A stretch of 64,000 nucleotides of DNA from Mytilus edulis (GCF_963676685.1 NC_092348.1:27441386-27505385); one strand, 5' to 3'. Shown: positions 26,053 through 37,762, numbered from the stretch's first letter. Notes: generated by a model not told the origin, from the letters alone. Program-made: numbers and translations.

Positions 26053-26179
26053 AATTACAAAAATTCAGTACTGGTATCTATGTTGAGTTTCAATAACATC
26101 TATTTTTAATTGGTATATAACAACATACCCACGTTATCATACTCATATAAAATACTTAAAATTGTTTTTGCTATTTCAG

Positions 26180-26196
26180 GGAATAACTGATTTGAG
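26180..26196 (+). other. Splice acceptor and 5' UTR start of the TRIM-like coding exon
   Basis: GTTTTTGCTATTTCAG ends at 26,179 and is a good acceptor. The 17 bases before ATG 26197 contain TAA and TGA, so the coding frame does not extend upstream into this leader in two of the frames. At least one 5' non-coding exon is therefore expected upstream. Confidence 0.6.
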
Positions 26197-29115
26197 ATGG
26201 AAACCATAAAACAGATCAAAGAAGAATTTCTTGTGTGTCCGATCTGTATCCAGAGATACAGCAGCCCTAAACTGTTACCATGTCTTCATACGTTCTGTAA
26301 AGACTGTCTGGCTAAATCTCTAAACAAACTGTTGGACGATAGTCAACCGGAAGTAGTTATTAGTGGTGATGAAAACTGTAACGAGACTAGTAAATGCTTC
26401 TCATGTCCCGTATGTCGATCAGAAATACAACTCGACATTCCCATTGGAAACAGAAATGTTCAGCAATGGGCAGAGGTTTTCCCGGATAATCATTTTATCG
26501 AAAGTTTAATGGAGAAACTTGATATGCACTCAACAGAAAAACACTGTGAATCTTGTAGTATCGAAGGACAATCACGTCGCAATAAAGCTGAAAACTGGTG
26601 CCAGACTTGTAAAATAGCTTTTTGTCAATCTTGCATCAACGCGCATAACGTCATCAAAGCATGTCGTGAACACGTGGTGATATCTTTGGAAGACATGCGC
26701 AGTAATCCAATGCAGTCGATATTAAGCACGAGAAAGGATATACCCTGTTCTTATCATAGAGACAAGATAATTGAGTTTTACTGTGTCGATTGTCATGCTG
26801 CAATTTGTTCTTCATGTGTTGCAGTTCAACATCGACGATGTGAAATGGTTGAAACGGTTTCAGACGCTGTTCAAAAACTAAAACCAGAAACTGAATATGT
26901 TTACAAAGATTTACTGCGACAACGAGAAATTCTATCGGAGTGGGCAAGCGATCATTCCAAAGAGTTGTCGGAACTTGCAGATAACAAGACACACTTGATT
27001 GCAGAACTATCAGACGTTCGATCAAAAATAAACGAACTGTTACTTAATCTAGAAAACAATCTGATCGGCGAATTAGAAGAGAAACATAAATCCACTATGA
27101 ATGAAGTCGATGTTAGGCTGAAAGATGTTGACGAAATGAAAAAGAACGTTGAAAATACAGACAACTTATTACAAAACTTGATGAAATTCGGAAGTGATTC
27201 AGAAATACTGTCTCTCTTTGACACTATCAAAGTCCAAGTTGATGACATGAGATCTGCTATCCAAAAGGCTAAACTAAACAAACTGAATACGAGATACAAA
27301 TTTTCCATAGATCCATGTTTACAGCGAATACTCGAAATGAAATCGTTTGGTAGGATTATTGATGTTGTAGATTTAAACAAAGACAACTATTTGAGTATGA
27401 ATGGCTACGATGAGGACGAAAGTCAAAATCGTACAAGTACCATTAAAAGAACAGGTACATTTAGAGTTGAAAAACCATCAGGCAAATCTTCAACTCCGAC
27501 AAATAGTTTGTCTTCGACGTCGAGTGAATCGGTAAGTTCACAAGAAGCCGCTCCTGTTCCCCCTAGACGACGTAATACTCCTATGCGAGGTGTTCATAAG
27601 GATAATTTGAAACCGAATGAAAGGATTGTACCTAACCGTGCCGGAACATTACCGAGACAACCTAGAACACCGAGATATCCGAGTGTAAATCGAGCAAAAT
27701 CGCACAGTAATGCTGATATAAGAGAGGAAAAAACAAACCGAGATAGCATTAAATCTTCTGTTCGGAATTTAAATAACGAAAATAGACGAGATTCAGTGAG
27801 AACGTCAACACAACGAAATGTTTTATCGCCCGAAAGAAAAGCTGACTCTGAGATTACTTCCCAGGGAAATATTTCACGTACATCGAGAACTTCAATTAAA
27901 CCACCATTACCACCCGAAGCTACGGTTACGCCATTTTCTCCACCTACTGGCAGACGAAATATAGAAAAGAAAGAACAAGGTAATGTTGTAGCATCATCTG
28001 TAACATCTAAATCTCAACCAAGTCGCTCTAAATCTATAGAAGACGTGATAGACGACACAATCCCTATGCCTAAAACACAAAACCAAGAACAGAACAGAGA
28101 CGAAGGCATGTCACCAAAGAAGATAGAAAGTTTGAACAGTAGCATACCGTCTGTCAGTTTAAACGGTCAGTTACAACAGACACCGGTAAATTCAAATGGA
28201 AATCACATATCACCTAGCAATACTGAACCACAATCGAACACACCGCCACGTCCACTGGTACCTGCTAAACCTGATATGCAAAAGTCAAAGAGTATACCCT
28301 TGTTATTTTCATTTAACGGCAAGACGGATGGAGATTCAAAGAAATGCTGGCCAATCGATATCGCAGTTCTTGAAGACGGCACGCCGATAATTACAGACTT
28401 TCACAATAAGAAAATTAAAGCATTTGATCCAAGTGGATGTGTCGTGGGGGAGGCATCAGTACCAAGTTGGCCTCACGGAATAGTGGACATATCAAGTACA
28501 GAGTTAGTAGTCACACTTCCGGAACTTTCAACTCTCATATTTGTTATACTAAAAGACGAAGTTATGAGAATACGGAAGAGAATAAGAACTGCAAAACAAT
28601 ACCGCGGAGTTGCATGTGATGCGTTCTCCGTTCCGGGAAATCCTTGTATTGTGGTCTCATGTTGTTCCTCTGGTGGACAGTGTGTTGACGTATTGACGGT
28701 AGATGGCGCAATTTTACAAACCTACCGCGATGACTATCGTCAACATGGACGACTGTTGTTTACATGGCCATATTATATATGCACAAATAATCAAGGGGAA
28801 ATAGTTGTCTCTGATTGTCAGTCAAGAAACAATTTGATATGTCTAGGTAGAAACGGTAAAGCTAGGTACGAAGAATCAATGAATGAGAGTGTAATTAAAG
28901 ATCCACGAGGAATGTGCACGGACAGACTCGGAAACGTTTTAATCGCCGACAAAAATGGAAACGCCATTCATATGTTAGGGATTGATGGGAAATACAAATA
29001 TGTAGTGATGACATCCAATGACGGTCTGGTTAGTCCTATTGCCGTATGTCTCAGTCCATTTGGACATCTTATTGTAACACAGGAAAACGGAGACATTAAA
29101 GTATTCAAATTTTGA
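26197..29115 (+). CDS. TRIM-NHL type protein (RING, two B-boxes, coiled coil, NHL-like repeats)
   Basis: An intact 972-residue frame in one exon. The C3HC4 RING is Cys14, 17, 29, His31, Cys34, 37, 70, 73, with an unusually long loop before the last pair. B-box 1 is at about 117-159 and B-box 2 at about 184-215 (CSYHRDKIIEFYCVDC...). A coiled coil covers about 225-345. A long disordered Ser/Pro/Arg-rich region covers about 395-690, and the C-terminal NHL-type beta-propeller about 705-972 (blades such as WPIDIAVLEDGTPIITDF and PRGMCTDRLGNVLIAD). By family, a RING E3 ubiquitin ligase in which NHL repeats bind RNA or protein partners, cytoplasmic. ATG 26197 is chosen because acceptor CTATTTCAG ends at 26,179 and stops precede the ATG. 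It resembles TRIM2/3/56-like bivalve proteins; orthology is not settled. Confidence 0.92.
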   Translation: METIKQIKEEFLVCPICIQRYSSPKLLPCLHTFCKDCLAKSLNKLLDDSQPEVVISGDENCNETSKCFSCPVCRSEIQLDIPIGNRNVQQWAEVFPDNHFIESLMEKLDMHSTEKHCESCSIEGQSRRNKAENWCQTCKIAFCQSCINAHNVIKACREHVVISLEDMRSNPMQSILSTRKDIPCSYHRDKIIEFYCVDCHAAICSSCVAVQHRRCEMVETVSDAVQKLKPETEYVYKDLLRQREILSEWASDHSKELSELADNKTHLIAELSDVRSKINELLLNLENNLIGELEEKHKSTMNEVDVRLKDVDEMKKNVENTDNLLQNLMKFGSDSEILSLFDTIKVQVDDMRSAIQKAKLNKLNTRYKFSIDPCLQRILEMKSFGRIIDVVDLNKDNYLSMNGYDEDESQNRTSTIKRTGTFRVEKPSGKSSTPTNSLSSTSSESVSSQEAAPVPPRRRNTPMRGVHKDNLKPNERIVPNRAGTLPRQPRTPRYPSVNRAKSHSNADIREEKTNRDSIKSSVRNLNNENRRDSVRTSTQRNVLSPERKADSEITSQGNISRTSRTSIKPPLPPEATVTPFSPPTGRRNIEKKEQGNVVASSVTSKSQPSRSKSIEDVIDDTIPMPKTQNQEQNRDEGMSPKKIESLNSSIPSVSLNGQLQQTPVNSNGNHISPSNTEPQSNTPPRPLVPAKPDMQKSKSIPLLFSFNGKTDGDSKKCWPIDIAVLEDGTPIITDFHNKKIKAFDPSGCVVGEASVPSWPHGIVDISSTELVVTLPELSTLIFVILKDEVMRIRKRIRTAKQYRGVACDAFSVPGNPCIVVSCCSSGGQCVDVLTVDGAILQTYRDDYRQHGRLLFTWPYYICTNNQGEIVVSDCQSRNNLICLGRNGKARYEESMNESVIKDPRGMCTDRLGNVLIADKNGNAIHMLGIDGKYKYVVMTSNDGLVSPIAVCLSPFGHLIVTQENGDIKVFKF

Positions 29116-29440
29116 CAGGAAACGAACTTTATAAATCCGGGTAAAATTAATGTTTACACACTGATCTCAATTCGACCTTAAAAAAGAAAGCTACTCCATA
29201 TTAGCTTAGTTTCTGCACAGTATTACGTCAGTGACAAAAGGGAAACAAGTCTAATGACTATAATTTTCAAGGAGGTCATATATTTATTTTATTTTTGATA
29301 AAGTAAAAAATGTTTTTTCACAAATATCAAACACAAAATATTAGTCTTTCAAAGTAGCGCCAGTTCATATTGATATTAATATTCATTGTTATATAGTATT
29401 GTATCATATTTAATGTTATTTATTACTAATAAATTGTTTA
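29116..29440 (+). other. 3' UTR of the TRIM-like gene with poly(A) signal
   Basis: After TGA at 29,113-29,115 the sequence is AT-rich, and AATAAA occurs at 29,428-29,433, giving a 3' UTR of about 320-340 bases. Confidence 0.55.
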
Positions 29441-29539
29441 ATTTTTATCATTATATCGATATTCAGTACACTTATAAACAATTATTGAATATTTCTGTCT
29501 GAAATACATGTTAACATTTTGTCGATAATACCACAACAG

Positions 29540-29745
29540 CTTCAGGTAAAACAATTAACAAAAATACTGAACTCTTATGTAAATCCAAAACAAGTGGACG
29601 TCCATAAAAACAACAAAATCTACCAACGGACCAAACGAAAAAACATCTGTCATATTCTTGACTTGGTACAGGCAAGAAAAAAAATGGTGAACTAAACCTG
29701 ATTGTATACGTAGCTAACATCCCTCGTGAGTGACAGTATATTTGA
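29540..29745 (+). repeat. Family B repeat, diverged copy
   Basis: The blocks AAAAATACTGAACTC, GTCATATTCTTGACTTGGTA and ATGGTGAACTAAACCTGATT match the better copy at 46,884-47,150. From 29,750 to 30,940 I see no gene; the 87- and 96-codon ORFs there lack features. Confidence 0.65.
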
Positions 29746-30979
29746 GTTATTAAATTACAAAAAAAAATGTATCTAGGCACTTATCATGATTGACGTCCTC
29801 TATGGTTACCTTGCTTTGCTATGATGTCATAGTTAAATCAATCGTCGGAAATTACATAATAATTATTATTATACTATATTATGCTAGCATAGTTAAAAAT
29901 AAGACAATATTAATGAAAGGAGATGCTACTATCAAAATATTCAATAACATTGTTTTCGTATGTAAAAATCATTATTTGCAAGGTCTTAAAAAAAAAGCTT
30001 GGAATGAATAGCACAACTGGTAATCCTACATACCCTGTAACATCATTTACAATTGATGAACTTTTACAAAGTCACAAATCTGTACTTCTTTCTTTTGGTG
30101 TTAACGTCAAAGAAAACAAAGAAAATCTGCCGTCATTGTACTGGATTCAAAACTTCACAAAACTCCGTATGAATAACGACTCATAGCTGGATTCTCAAGA
30201 TGTTCGACTAAACTCCTTTCTAAAGTGCTGACTACTATTCTTTCTACAGTACACAATGGCCTTAAAATATTGGGATGATTATTTAAAACATGCAAAGTCT
30301 ATTAAGTTTCATCAATTTACGAAATTGACCTTTATTAGAGGCAAGGGGGTAATTGGTAAGATGATTTCATTAATATATACAACTGGTATGGAAGCCAATG
30401 GACTAAAGAGGACATTGTACACATATCAACATCAATATAACATCTTGTGTTATCCACTTGAAAATATAAAGCAGTTCATAATAAATAAGTTAATAATAAT
30501 CAACATGGAACTAATTTCTTATTTCGTTTTGGCTGCTACATTGTAAAAGGTTTTGAATTATGACCTTGATCATAATCTAGTGTAGGTATAGAGATCATAT
30601 GATGTCATATATATAGATAGCATACTTTCATATGTAATACATTCACTGCTCTCTTATGATCTGAAATATAAAAAAAAATCAACAGTATGTACTTCTAGTC
30701 TGCTTTGGATTTCTTTCTAATAGACTGTAGAAATGGCAGAAAAACGAGTTCAGCATGTTATCAAGATATTTCAGCAAACGTAACTCATGTGAACTGCAAA
30801 TGCAAACAAATGTTGTGAATTCTGGTTGAAACCGTTCAGATCAAAATTTAAAGATCTACTTTGAAACAACCATATTTTAAAACTATCAATTAAAGTAACA
30901 CGTTTTTAAAGAGTTTATGCAGCGATTGTTTTTTTAGTCTTTTTTTTCAGTACAATGATATCAAGACTATTGATTATTT

Positions 30980-31310
30980 TTCGAAAAAATGGTGGATTGA
31001 ACCTGTTTTTGTGACTAGCCAAACCTCGCACTGTTATGGCAATGTTAAATATAACACTAATATGACACCTTGTCATGACCGCAATACAGTAAAAATAAAT
31101 ACAATACCATTCAGGACAGATAAATACACCAATAAACAATACAAAAGTAGATTTCGACATGTTAACCACAGAATTAAAACGAACACGTAAAACAACAGGA
31201 CAGCACAACAGAACCACGTACTGTCTTTCACACGACTGGATCAACGCAACCAAAGTGACATCGCAGTTAAATTTCCAAAAATTATTGATACTGTTCAAGA
31301 TCAAGTTTCG
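30980..31310 (+). repeat. Family B-related repeat, plus orientation half of an inverted pair
   Basis: It contains AATGGTGGATTGAACCTG, then CTAGCCAAACCTCGCACTG and a TTAAATATAACACTAATATG stretch. The mirror order recurs at 31,400-31,620 on the other strand. The long minus-strand ORF (129 codons) is a repeat product. Confidence 0.55.
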
Positions 31311-31318
31311 AACTTTTG

Positions 31319-31385
31319 TATCTGGGCGTCACAAGTAAGTCTTGTGTGGACGAAACGCACTTCTGGCGTATTAAATTTTAAATCT
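31319..31385 (+). repeat. Decayed hammerhead-ribozyme repeat copy
   Basis: It keeps stem I (GCGTCA and TGGCGT) and GGACGAAACGCAC, but CUGAUGA has become CAAGTAA and the GUC triplet TTC, so it should be inactive. It lies between the two inverted family B copies. Confidence 0.6.
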
Positions 31386-31399
31386 GGTGCCTTTTGTTA

Positions 31400-31690
31400 G
31401 CTATTATTCGATTGTTTCTTTGTCCAATATGTTTTCCTATTTATTTGTATTGTAGTCCTGTTATGTTTTGTTATCATTTTAATGTTATATTTAACATTGT
31501 CATTAAAGCGGGAGGTTTGGCATGCCACAAAACCAGGTTCAACCCACCATTTTGTTCTTTTAAAAAATGTCCTGTACCAAGTCAGGAATATGGCCATTGT
31601 TACATTATAGTTCGTTTCTGTGTGTGTTACATTTTAATGTTGTGTTTCTTTTGTATCGTTTGTTTCCTCTTATATTTGAGTGTGAATTAA
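31400..31690 (-). repeat. Family B-related repeat, minus orientation half of an inverted pair
   Basis: On the plus strand it has CCAGGTTCAACCCACCATTT and CCTGTACCAAGTCAGGAATA, the reverse complements of family B blocks. A further diverged minus copy lies at about 32,270-32,420. A 37-base stretch (TTCGTTTCTGTGTGTGTTAC...) at about 31,609 recurs at about 31,790. Confidence 0.65.
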
Positions 31691-32429
31691 CATTATTATA
31701 AGACATGTCACGGTACTTTTCTATCCCAAATTCATGTATTTAGTTTTGATGTTACCTTTGTTATTCTCATCGGATTTTGTCTAATGCTTAGTTCGTTTCT
31801 GTGTGTGTTACATTTTAATGTTGTGACGTTGTTCTATTATCTTTAATGCGTTTCCCTCAGTTTTAGTTTGTAACCCGGATTTTTTTTTATCGATTTATGA
31901 GTTTTGAACAGCGGTATACTACTGTTGCCTTTATTTGTAACTCTTGATTTGATGTATTTTATAACAACTACAAGAATATTATTATAGAATTGTGTTAGTA
32001 ATTAAATAATTAATTGTATTATCTAGTTATGTCGGTATTTTTTCTGAATCATTCTGTAAAACAAATAAATCGAATACATATAGTTGCTTTAAACTAAAAT
32101 CTTAGAAATGAACTGGGTGATTGAAACTGTGTTTTGAATTAACATTTTAAATGGTATAATGATATAAGGCTTGTGTTAGACCTGTAGTAATCTGTTCATA
32201 TTTTGACTATTTTTTTTATTATGTCTGTTTAGTTCACGCATCATTGTAAATATAACGGAATTTGATGAGACTGTCATCAAAGTGAGAGGTTTAGCGCTTT
32301 AAAACCAGCTTTAATCCACCATTTTCTACATTTGAAAATGCCTGTACCAAGTCAGGAATATGACAGCTCTTGTCCATTCGTTTTTGATGTGTTTTGTCAT
32401 TTGATTTTGCCATGTGATTATTGACTTTC

Positions 32430-33600
32430 CGATTGGATTTTCGTCTGAGTTCAGTATTTTTGTGATTTTACTTTTTTTTCATAGTAACCACCAGTTGCTT
32501 TTTCTCATAGCACAGTAACTAACTAGCTTTAATTAGTTTTTCTAAATTTTACTTCGAAATCGTTTTGTTTGGTTATAATAGACAACTGTAAACTTGGATA
32601 TACAAGTTCAAAACAAATTAGCTCGAATTCCTGATAACTTGTTATGTGATGAGTTATATCATACTGTCCTTCAGAAATTACTTGAAGCTAATAATTCTGC
32701 TTTACAGCAATCAACATTCATTTAAAATACACATGCAACTCGTATTAAAAGACCTTCTCTATGAAAATGCTTTGAGAAAGACGTCTGCTATAACGTTCAT
32801 TGAAATTTACATGAAGTGTTTAATATTCTACATTGAAATATTCTCTACTGTTGATCCAGTAAGTGCCATATTTTCTTCGAGAAATGTGATCACTTTCTCC
32901 TAAAAGTCTTTAAATACTTTATTTTGTTAAGTTTTGTAAAGTAATTAAAATTACATTCATTTGCTTGCACTTTACCTACCTAAAATCTGCAAAAAGATTC
33001 CACAAGAGTATGAGCACTTTCCGTCATCAATGGAGTTACACTTTTATTGTAAAACAAGTGAAAATTATAGCTAGCTATAAAACAGTTATAACCCACCAAT
33101 TTCTTCAGGAAAACTCATTTTGAATGTACCTTAGAATTCGGTATTTTTAAAATACTTTTTACAAAGAACTTGTGGAAAATTTCCATGACATATGGTCAGT
33201 GACGTTTATTAGAAACTTCAGAGTATAATGTATATTTGGTAAGTACTAAGATAAGCATACTCACAACGAACTTGAAACCCTCTCTATTTCAACCATCTCC
33301 ACAGAATTGTTTTTAACGTTTAGATTTGTATTAGAACTATAAGAAAAATTGAAGAATGGTTAGAATTAGCTTTAGATACATATGTTACGTCATAGCATTT
33401 CTTATCAAAACGACAAAAAAGTTAGCGGCAGTTGTAATTTCCTTTCAAACAATGTATAAAACAAATGCAATACACATTGGTATTCTATTTTGTTGTCAAA
33501 TAATAGAATTATTATACTTTCGCATCCTAGCAAAATGAGCTAGCTACTATATCATCTGACATCACTGTCCTTATTCAACATTTCAAGAAACATTTGGTTA
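32430..33600. other. No gene seen
   Basis: AT-rich DNA between the convergent TRIM-like gene and the minus-strand receptor gene. Short ORFs here have no domain or splice support. Confidence 0.4.
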
Positions 33601-33602
33601 GT

Positions 33603-34292
33603 TTAACGTTTCGCACGATAGTTTCCTGTCATTTTCTTTTCGAAGCTTATATTTCGTAAATTCTTTTCGATTAGTGGACTTGTAGTTTTATTATATTGAA
33701 CCATTTGAACAGAGAACATAAGCATTCTTAAAACGATAGGACGATTCATAGTCAGTGACGTCTCAATATTGTTATGAGAAATTTGTTTGTAAGAAATTAT
33801 TTTACATACGATAATCAACTTATTTTGTCAAAGAACTCCCTCGATTTCAGAAATCACCTCTCAAAAATATAGTATTGAAAGTATTCAAATAGAATATAAA
33901 AAAATTATTTAAGTTGAAGACAAAGTAAAGATGAACACGATGTTCAATAAAAACTACAATTTGTATGCAACATACAAACTTGGGAGAAAGAAGGAACAGA
34001 AAGAAAAACAAATCAACTATCTACAAAGCACTTAACACACTAGAGATTGACTTACACGATCTATAAAAAAACACATCTTAGATGCCCTTGCAGGGTCATC
34101 AGTTATAACTCTAGTACTGACACCTTAACAGACAAACAATTTCAGCCACTGAAAATACTTTATGTATAACATGTAATAAACTAAAATGATTTTTGTAATA
34201 TTTTTGATATGTTACGACACCAAACAAACCTTACATCATATGTAAGCAAATTACACTGACTTATTACGCATGCATAATGTATTCATACATAC
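33603..34292 (-). other. Possible last exon (33,603-33,726) of the minus-strand receptor gene, plus intron
   Basis: The transmembrane exon at 34,293-34,392 leaves in phase 2. On the minus strand an AG at 33,728-33,727 is followed by a frame with the right phase that runs 40 residues (begins MLMFSVQMVQYNKTTS) to TAA at 33,603. The acceptor has a weak pyrimidine tract, so this cytoplasmic tail is only a candidate. Confidence 0.3.
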
Positions 34293-34392
34293 CGTTTCCG
34301 TCTAGAAATGATAATTATTATTAGAATAACGATTATCATGAAAATGATAAGGAACACCAATATACCAATAATCAATCCCAACTTTGTTAAAA
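34293..34392 (-). CDS. Transmembrane exon of the receptor-like gene
   Basis: This 100-bp exon after TTTTTACAG encodes VLTKLGLIIGILVFLIIFMI and a further Ile-rich run, then SRRKR as stop-transfer, before donor GTATGT (phase 2). It gives a single-pass type I topology. Confidence 0.85.
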
Positions 34393-35337
34393 CTGTAAAA
34401 AAAAACACAAAAAAAAACATATAAATTATAAATCGGATAATAAACAGCAAGAATGATGCAGTATTTGTAAGATTTGAACTATAAAATATATCTGGTTCAC
34501 GAGAAACTATTGATATACATTGTATACTGTCAAAAAGTTAAATAATGTAAAAGGAAAACTTGACACTGGCATAGACACAATTACGTTTTAAATCATAAGG
34601 TATTGACCACTTTTAGAAAAAAAAAAACCAAACAACTGAAATCGCAGTATAAGAAATAATAGAAGAATGTTAATAGATATACACATGATAATACTTAAAG
34701 CGGCCTTAGTTGAGTATCTGAACAGTTACCGAATAGTATAATTTATGATGTTGACAATTTATTAGCTTTGTTTAGTGAATATACTTCTTTAATAGTTGTC
34801 GGAACTAAAAGTGCTCATCTGGACTCCAGTATACTTTACTGCATTATTCAATTGGATGATGTCCATTTACCGAATTGATCATTAAAAATAAATGACATGT
34901 AGATCAATTATATCCCATTACAAGATGCAGCTAAGTTTTTTTTTATAATTTCAAAGATTATGTAAACGTTCACGTTTCTGTTGTATCACTGACTAAATAT
35001 GCCAATATGTTATTGGGTTAAGGTCGTTGTATTTAATGTTTTTTTGGTCATCCACAACATAGCATCTGTATGATTTGAACCTATAACTACTAAAATCTTA
35101 AATCTTAAAGCTGAGTCATAAATAACAGGAGAAAGAACTGATAACACTGTCACAGTTAACAAATATGTTGAATTGAAGTTGCTTTTCCACCATGGTAGTT
35201 TGATTTTATCATTTATCGTTCGCTTTGTCGGTGATAACCGTAGCTCGTGTTATATCACCAAATGAAAGAAAATCCATAAGTACAATACATAGAGAAAAGA
35301 TAGTCTGCTTTACTTATACATTACTTACGATACGTAC

Positions 35338-35367
35338 CAGTGTCTGTTTCATCAGTTGTAGTTGATT
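35338..35367 (-). CDS. 30-bp linker exon
   Basis: After ACTTCTTTCAG it encodes QSTTTDETDT (with the split codons) and ends before GTACGT. Its phase 1-1 joins the GCC2/GCC3 exon to the TM exon exactly. The Thr-rich linker is probably O-glycosylated (inference). Confidence 0.75.
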
Positions 35368-35449
35368 CTGAAAGAAGTTGAGAAATAAATATTAGAGAAT
35401 TTATTGCAAGAAATAAAACAAACGAAGCTTTGATAACATATTCAATGTT

Positions 35450-35452
<3 letters not shown>

Positions 35453-35492
<40 letters not shown>
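35453..35492. repeat. (AT)n microsatellite in intron
   Basis: About 20 AT units in the intron before the linker exon. Confidence 0.95.
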
Positions 35493-35498
<6 letters not shown>

Positions 35499-35589
35499 TT
35501 ATGGCGTGAAAAAACTCAGTTTAACATTTATTTGTATAATCGTTTATCAGTTTATATAAAATTTGTGACTTTGTACAATCCGTTTATCC

Positions 35590-35775
35590 GGAGCACCTGA
35601 GATCACCCATAGTTGTTTGGTGGGGTTCGTTCTGTTTATTCTTTAGTTTTCTATGTTGTGTCATGTGTACTATTGTTTGTCTGTCTGTTTTCATTTTTAG
35701 CCATGGCGTTGTCAGTTTGTTTTAGATTTATGAGTTTGACTGTCCCTTTGGTATCTTTCGTCCCTCTTTTATCAA
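35590..35775 (+). repeat. Family D interspersed repeat
   Basis: The blocks TTTTCTATGTTGTGTCATGT, GCCATGGCGTTGTCAGTTTG and GTTTGACTGTCCCTTTGGTA end in CGTCCCTCTTTTA. The last part recurs at 52,366-52,416. The 113-codon ORF over it, which runs antisense into the GCC2/GCC3 exon, is not a gene. Confidence 0.7.
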
Positions 35776-35817
35776 TAATTCTACAAATGTATGCAATAAG
35801 GACACATGAAGACTCAC

Positions 35818-35973
35818 GGTTACAATCATATATAGAAACTGAGCTAGTTCCTCCAGTAGTTGTTCCCGTTGGACATACAAAACAAAATGTCTGGCCTGTC
35901 AAGAGCTGGTATGTCCCGACACTACACGGTAAACATTCTTCATTTGATAGATAATGACCAATACTGCAAGAAA
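35818..35973 (-). CDS. GCC2/GCC3 (ephrin-receptor-like) repeat exon
   Basis: This 156-bp phase 1-1 exon after ATTTTCTTCAG encodes CSIGHYLSNEECLPCSVGTY, QLLTGQTFCFVCPTGTTTGG and a closing YDCN. The CxxGTYQ...C..CP.GTTT pattern is that of GCC2/GCC3 repeats, often placed near the membrane in mosaic receptors. Confidence 0.85.
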
Positions 35974-35999
35974 CTGAAGAAAATGAAATAACAAATGAA

Positions 36000-37600
36000 T
36001 TGTCCACTGGGAATACAAATTAATGTTTACAAATTCAAATACATTTACATATTACGAGAGTGACGCATATAATGTTTTAAACACAATCCAACCGTACCAA
36101 AAAGGAAATCAGAAGCCTTTGTTTTTGTACTTATATGATCAAAAGATGAATTTTGAGTGTTACTTTTTTGTTTTTTAAATTAACCAAATTGAAAATAACA
36201 ATTTAAAGGGAGGAACATAAAAAAACAAACAATAAGACGATAATATGGAAATATAGGCAACATATGTTAAGTAATGGTCATATCTCATATATGTACACGT
36301 AAGTATATCTAGAAAGCAAATAAAAAAACTGAGGGAATCGAAAATAATGAGATCAAGTGGTCGATGGATAAGCATCCCCGGCTATTCTGTTATTACATCC
36401 CACTCATTACTCAGTTAAAATTTCATACTCGGGAATTGCACTGGTAGTAAAATTATAGATATGACTACAAATCTGATACCTAAAGAAATAAGACTACGCA
36501 AACAAGTCGCTACACAATTAGAGATGGTCACCGTAAAACTTGTAATGTCACTTTCAGTCGTGTTTCTCATAGATCTGTTGGAGCAGATACAAAACACTGT
36601 TCAACACCAAAATCACACGATCGCGCGAGTAATCTTAAAAGCTCCAGATTGGTAAATATATCTTGCTCTAAATATGGCACGTGTCACTGTTTATGGTAAG
36701 TGTAAATTCGACAATAAGTCTAAATAGAATATGCCCCTAACGGGACCCGCTTACGGAGTTGTGGCTGCTATACATGTAAATATCCGTGATGATCTGTGAA
36801 ACTTGAAACTGATACTGCATAACGATAAACTAAAATGATGATGGTGTTCATAAAGCTTTCAATTAGATTTCTCTAAATTTACCAACATGAATACTAGTTT
36901 AATATCTGCATTGACAGCAGCAACACTTTATCAAGAATTTTTTAACAACATTTTAAAAATCGCATTCTAAGCGCTACTTGTAACTTTACATGGATTAATC
37001 TAACCTTTTTGAAAGCAGGGATGTCTAAACACGTCTAATCGCAAGATTCATCTAACGTAAATTTGCTTAGTAATTTATTACTTTATAAACAGGGAATTTA
37101 AGGAAGTAAAATTACAAATCACTGACTACCGAGTTCATAATGAACACGGTGAGAACTCGGGGACTAACAATACTTCTGCAGTGATATATACCTATTGCTA
37201 GTAAATAAAGATATTGCTGGCGCAAATACAAAATGACAATCCTGGTACAATGTATCTTCGATGAATTTATCCATATATTTCGGACGTCCAAAGCGATTCT
37301 CTGGAAATAGAAACGCAAGGTCTGGAATATTGTATCAACTTGAAGAAACTTGAACCCTTTATGCAGATGCTGCTGAAATATTGCTGAATCGAAATGTTAA
37401 GTTCATAATTGGTAGCTTGAATTATGTCTTTTGTCGTTATGGTTCGTTCTAGAATCAAATTCTAGATGTAAATCCAGATATGAAAATAATTAACTGCATA
37501 TGTGGTATGCTTTATTTCGATTTCAATTGAATAGATGCAGCTTTTATTTTTCTCAATACTAAATAATCTATTGAGAGTAACGTGAAGTTGTGAACGCTAA
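36000..37600. other. Intron of the minus-strand gene, no exon seen
   Basis: AT-rich sequence between the GCC2/GCC3 exon and the preceding exon. Several short ORFs show no domain or phase-compatible splice sites. Confidence 0.4.
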
Positions 37601-37611
37601 CTTTCTAATTG

Positions 37612-37762
37612 TTGAACAAATATTGAATGTTGAAAATCGAATGTTGAAAACGAATGTTGAATGTTGAAAACGATTGTTGAATGTTGAAAACGAATGTTGA
37701 ATGTTGAAAACGAATGTTGAATATTGAAAACGAATGTTGAACGTTGAATGTTGAAATAAATC
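37612..37762. repeat. 20-bp minisatellite with AATGTTGAA core
   Basis: About seven units of GAATGTTGAATGTTGAAAAC occur, with shorter GAATGTTGA words again at about 38,115-38,200. Confidence 0.85.

Noticed and set aside
26654-27386. Minus-strand ORFs of 123 and 144 codons opposite the TRIM-like gene
   Set aside because: Antisense shadows of a strongly coding plus strand, without features of their own.
30915-31304. Minus-strand 129-codon ORF as a gene
   Set aside because: It lies within a family B-related repeat and resembles the reverse-oriented ORF at 31,394-31,690.
35613-35954. Plus-strand ORF of 113 codons
   Set aside because: It runs through a family D repeat and then antisense to the GCC2/GCC3 exon.
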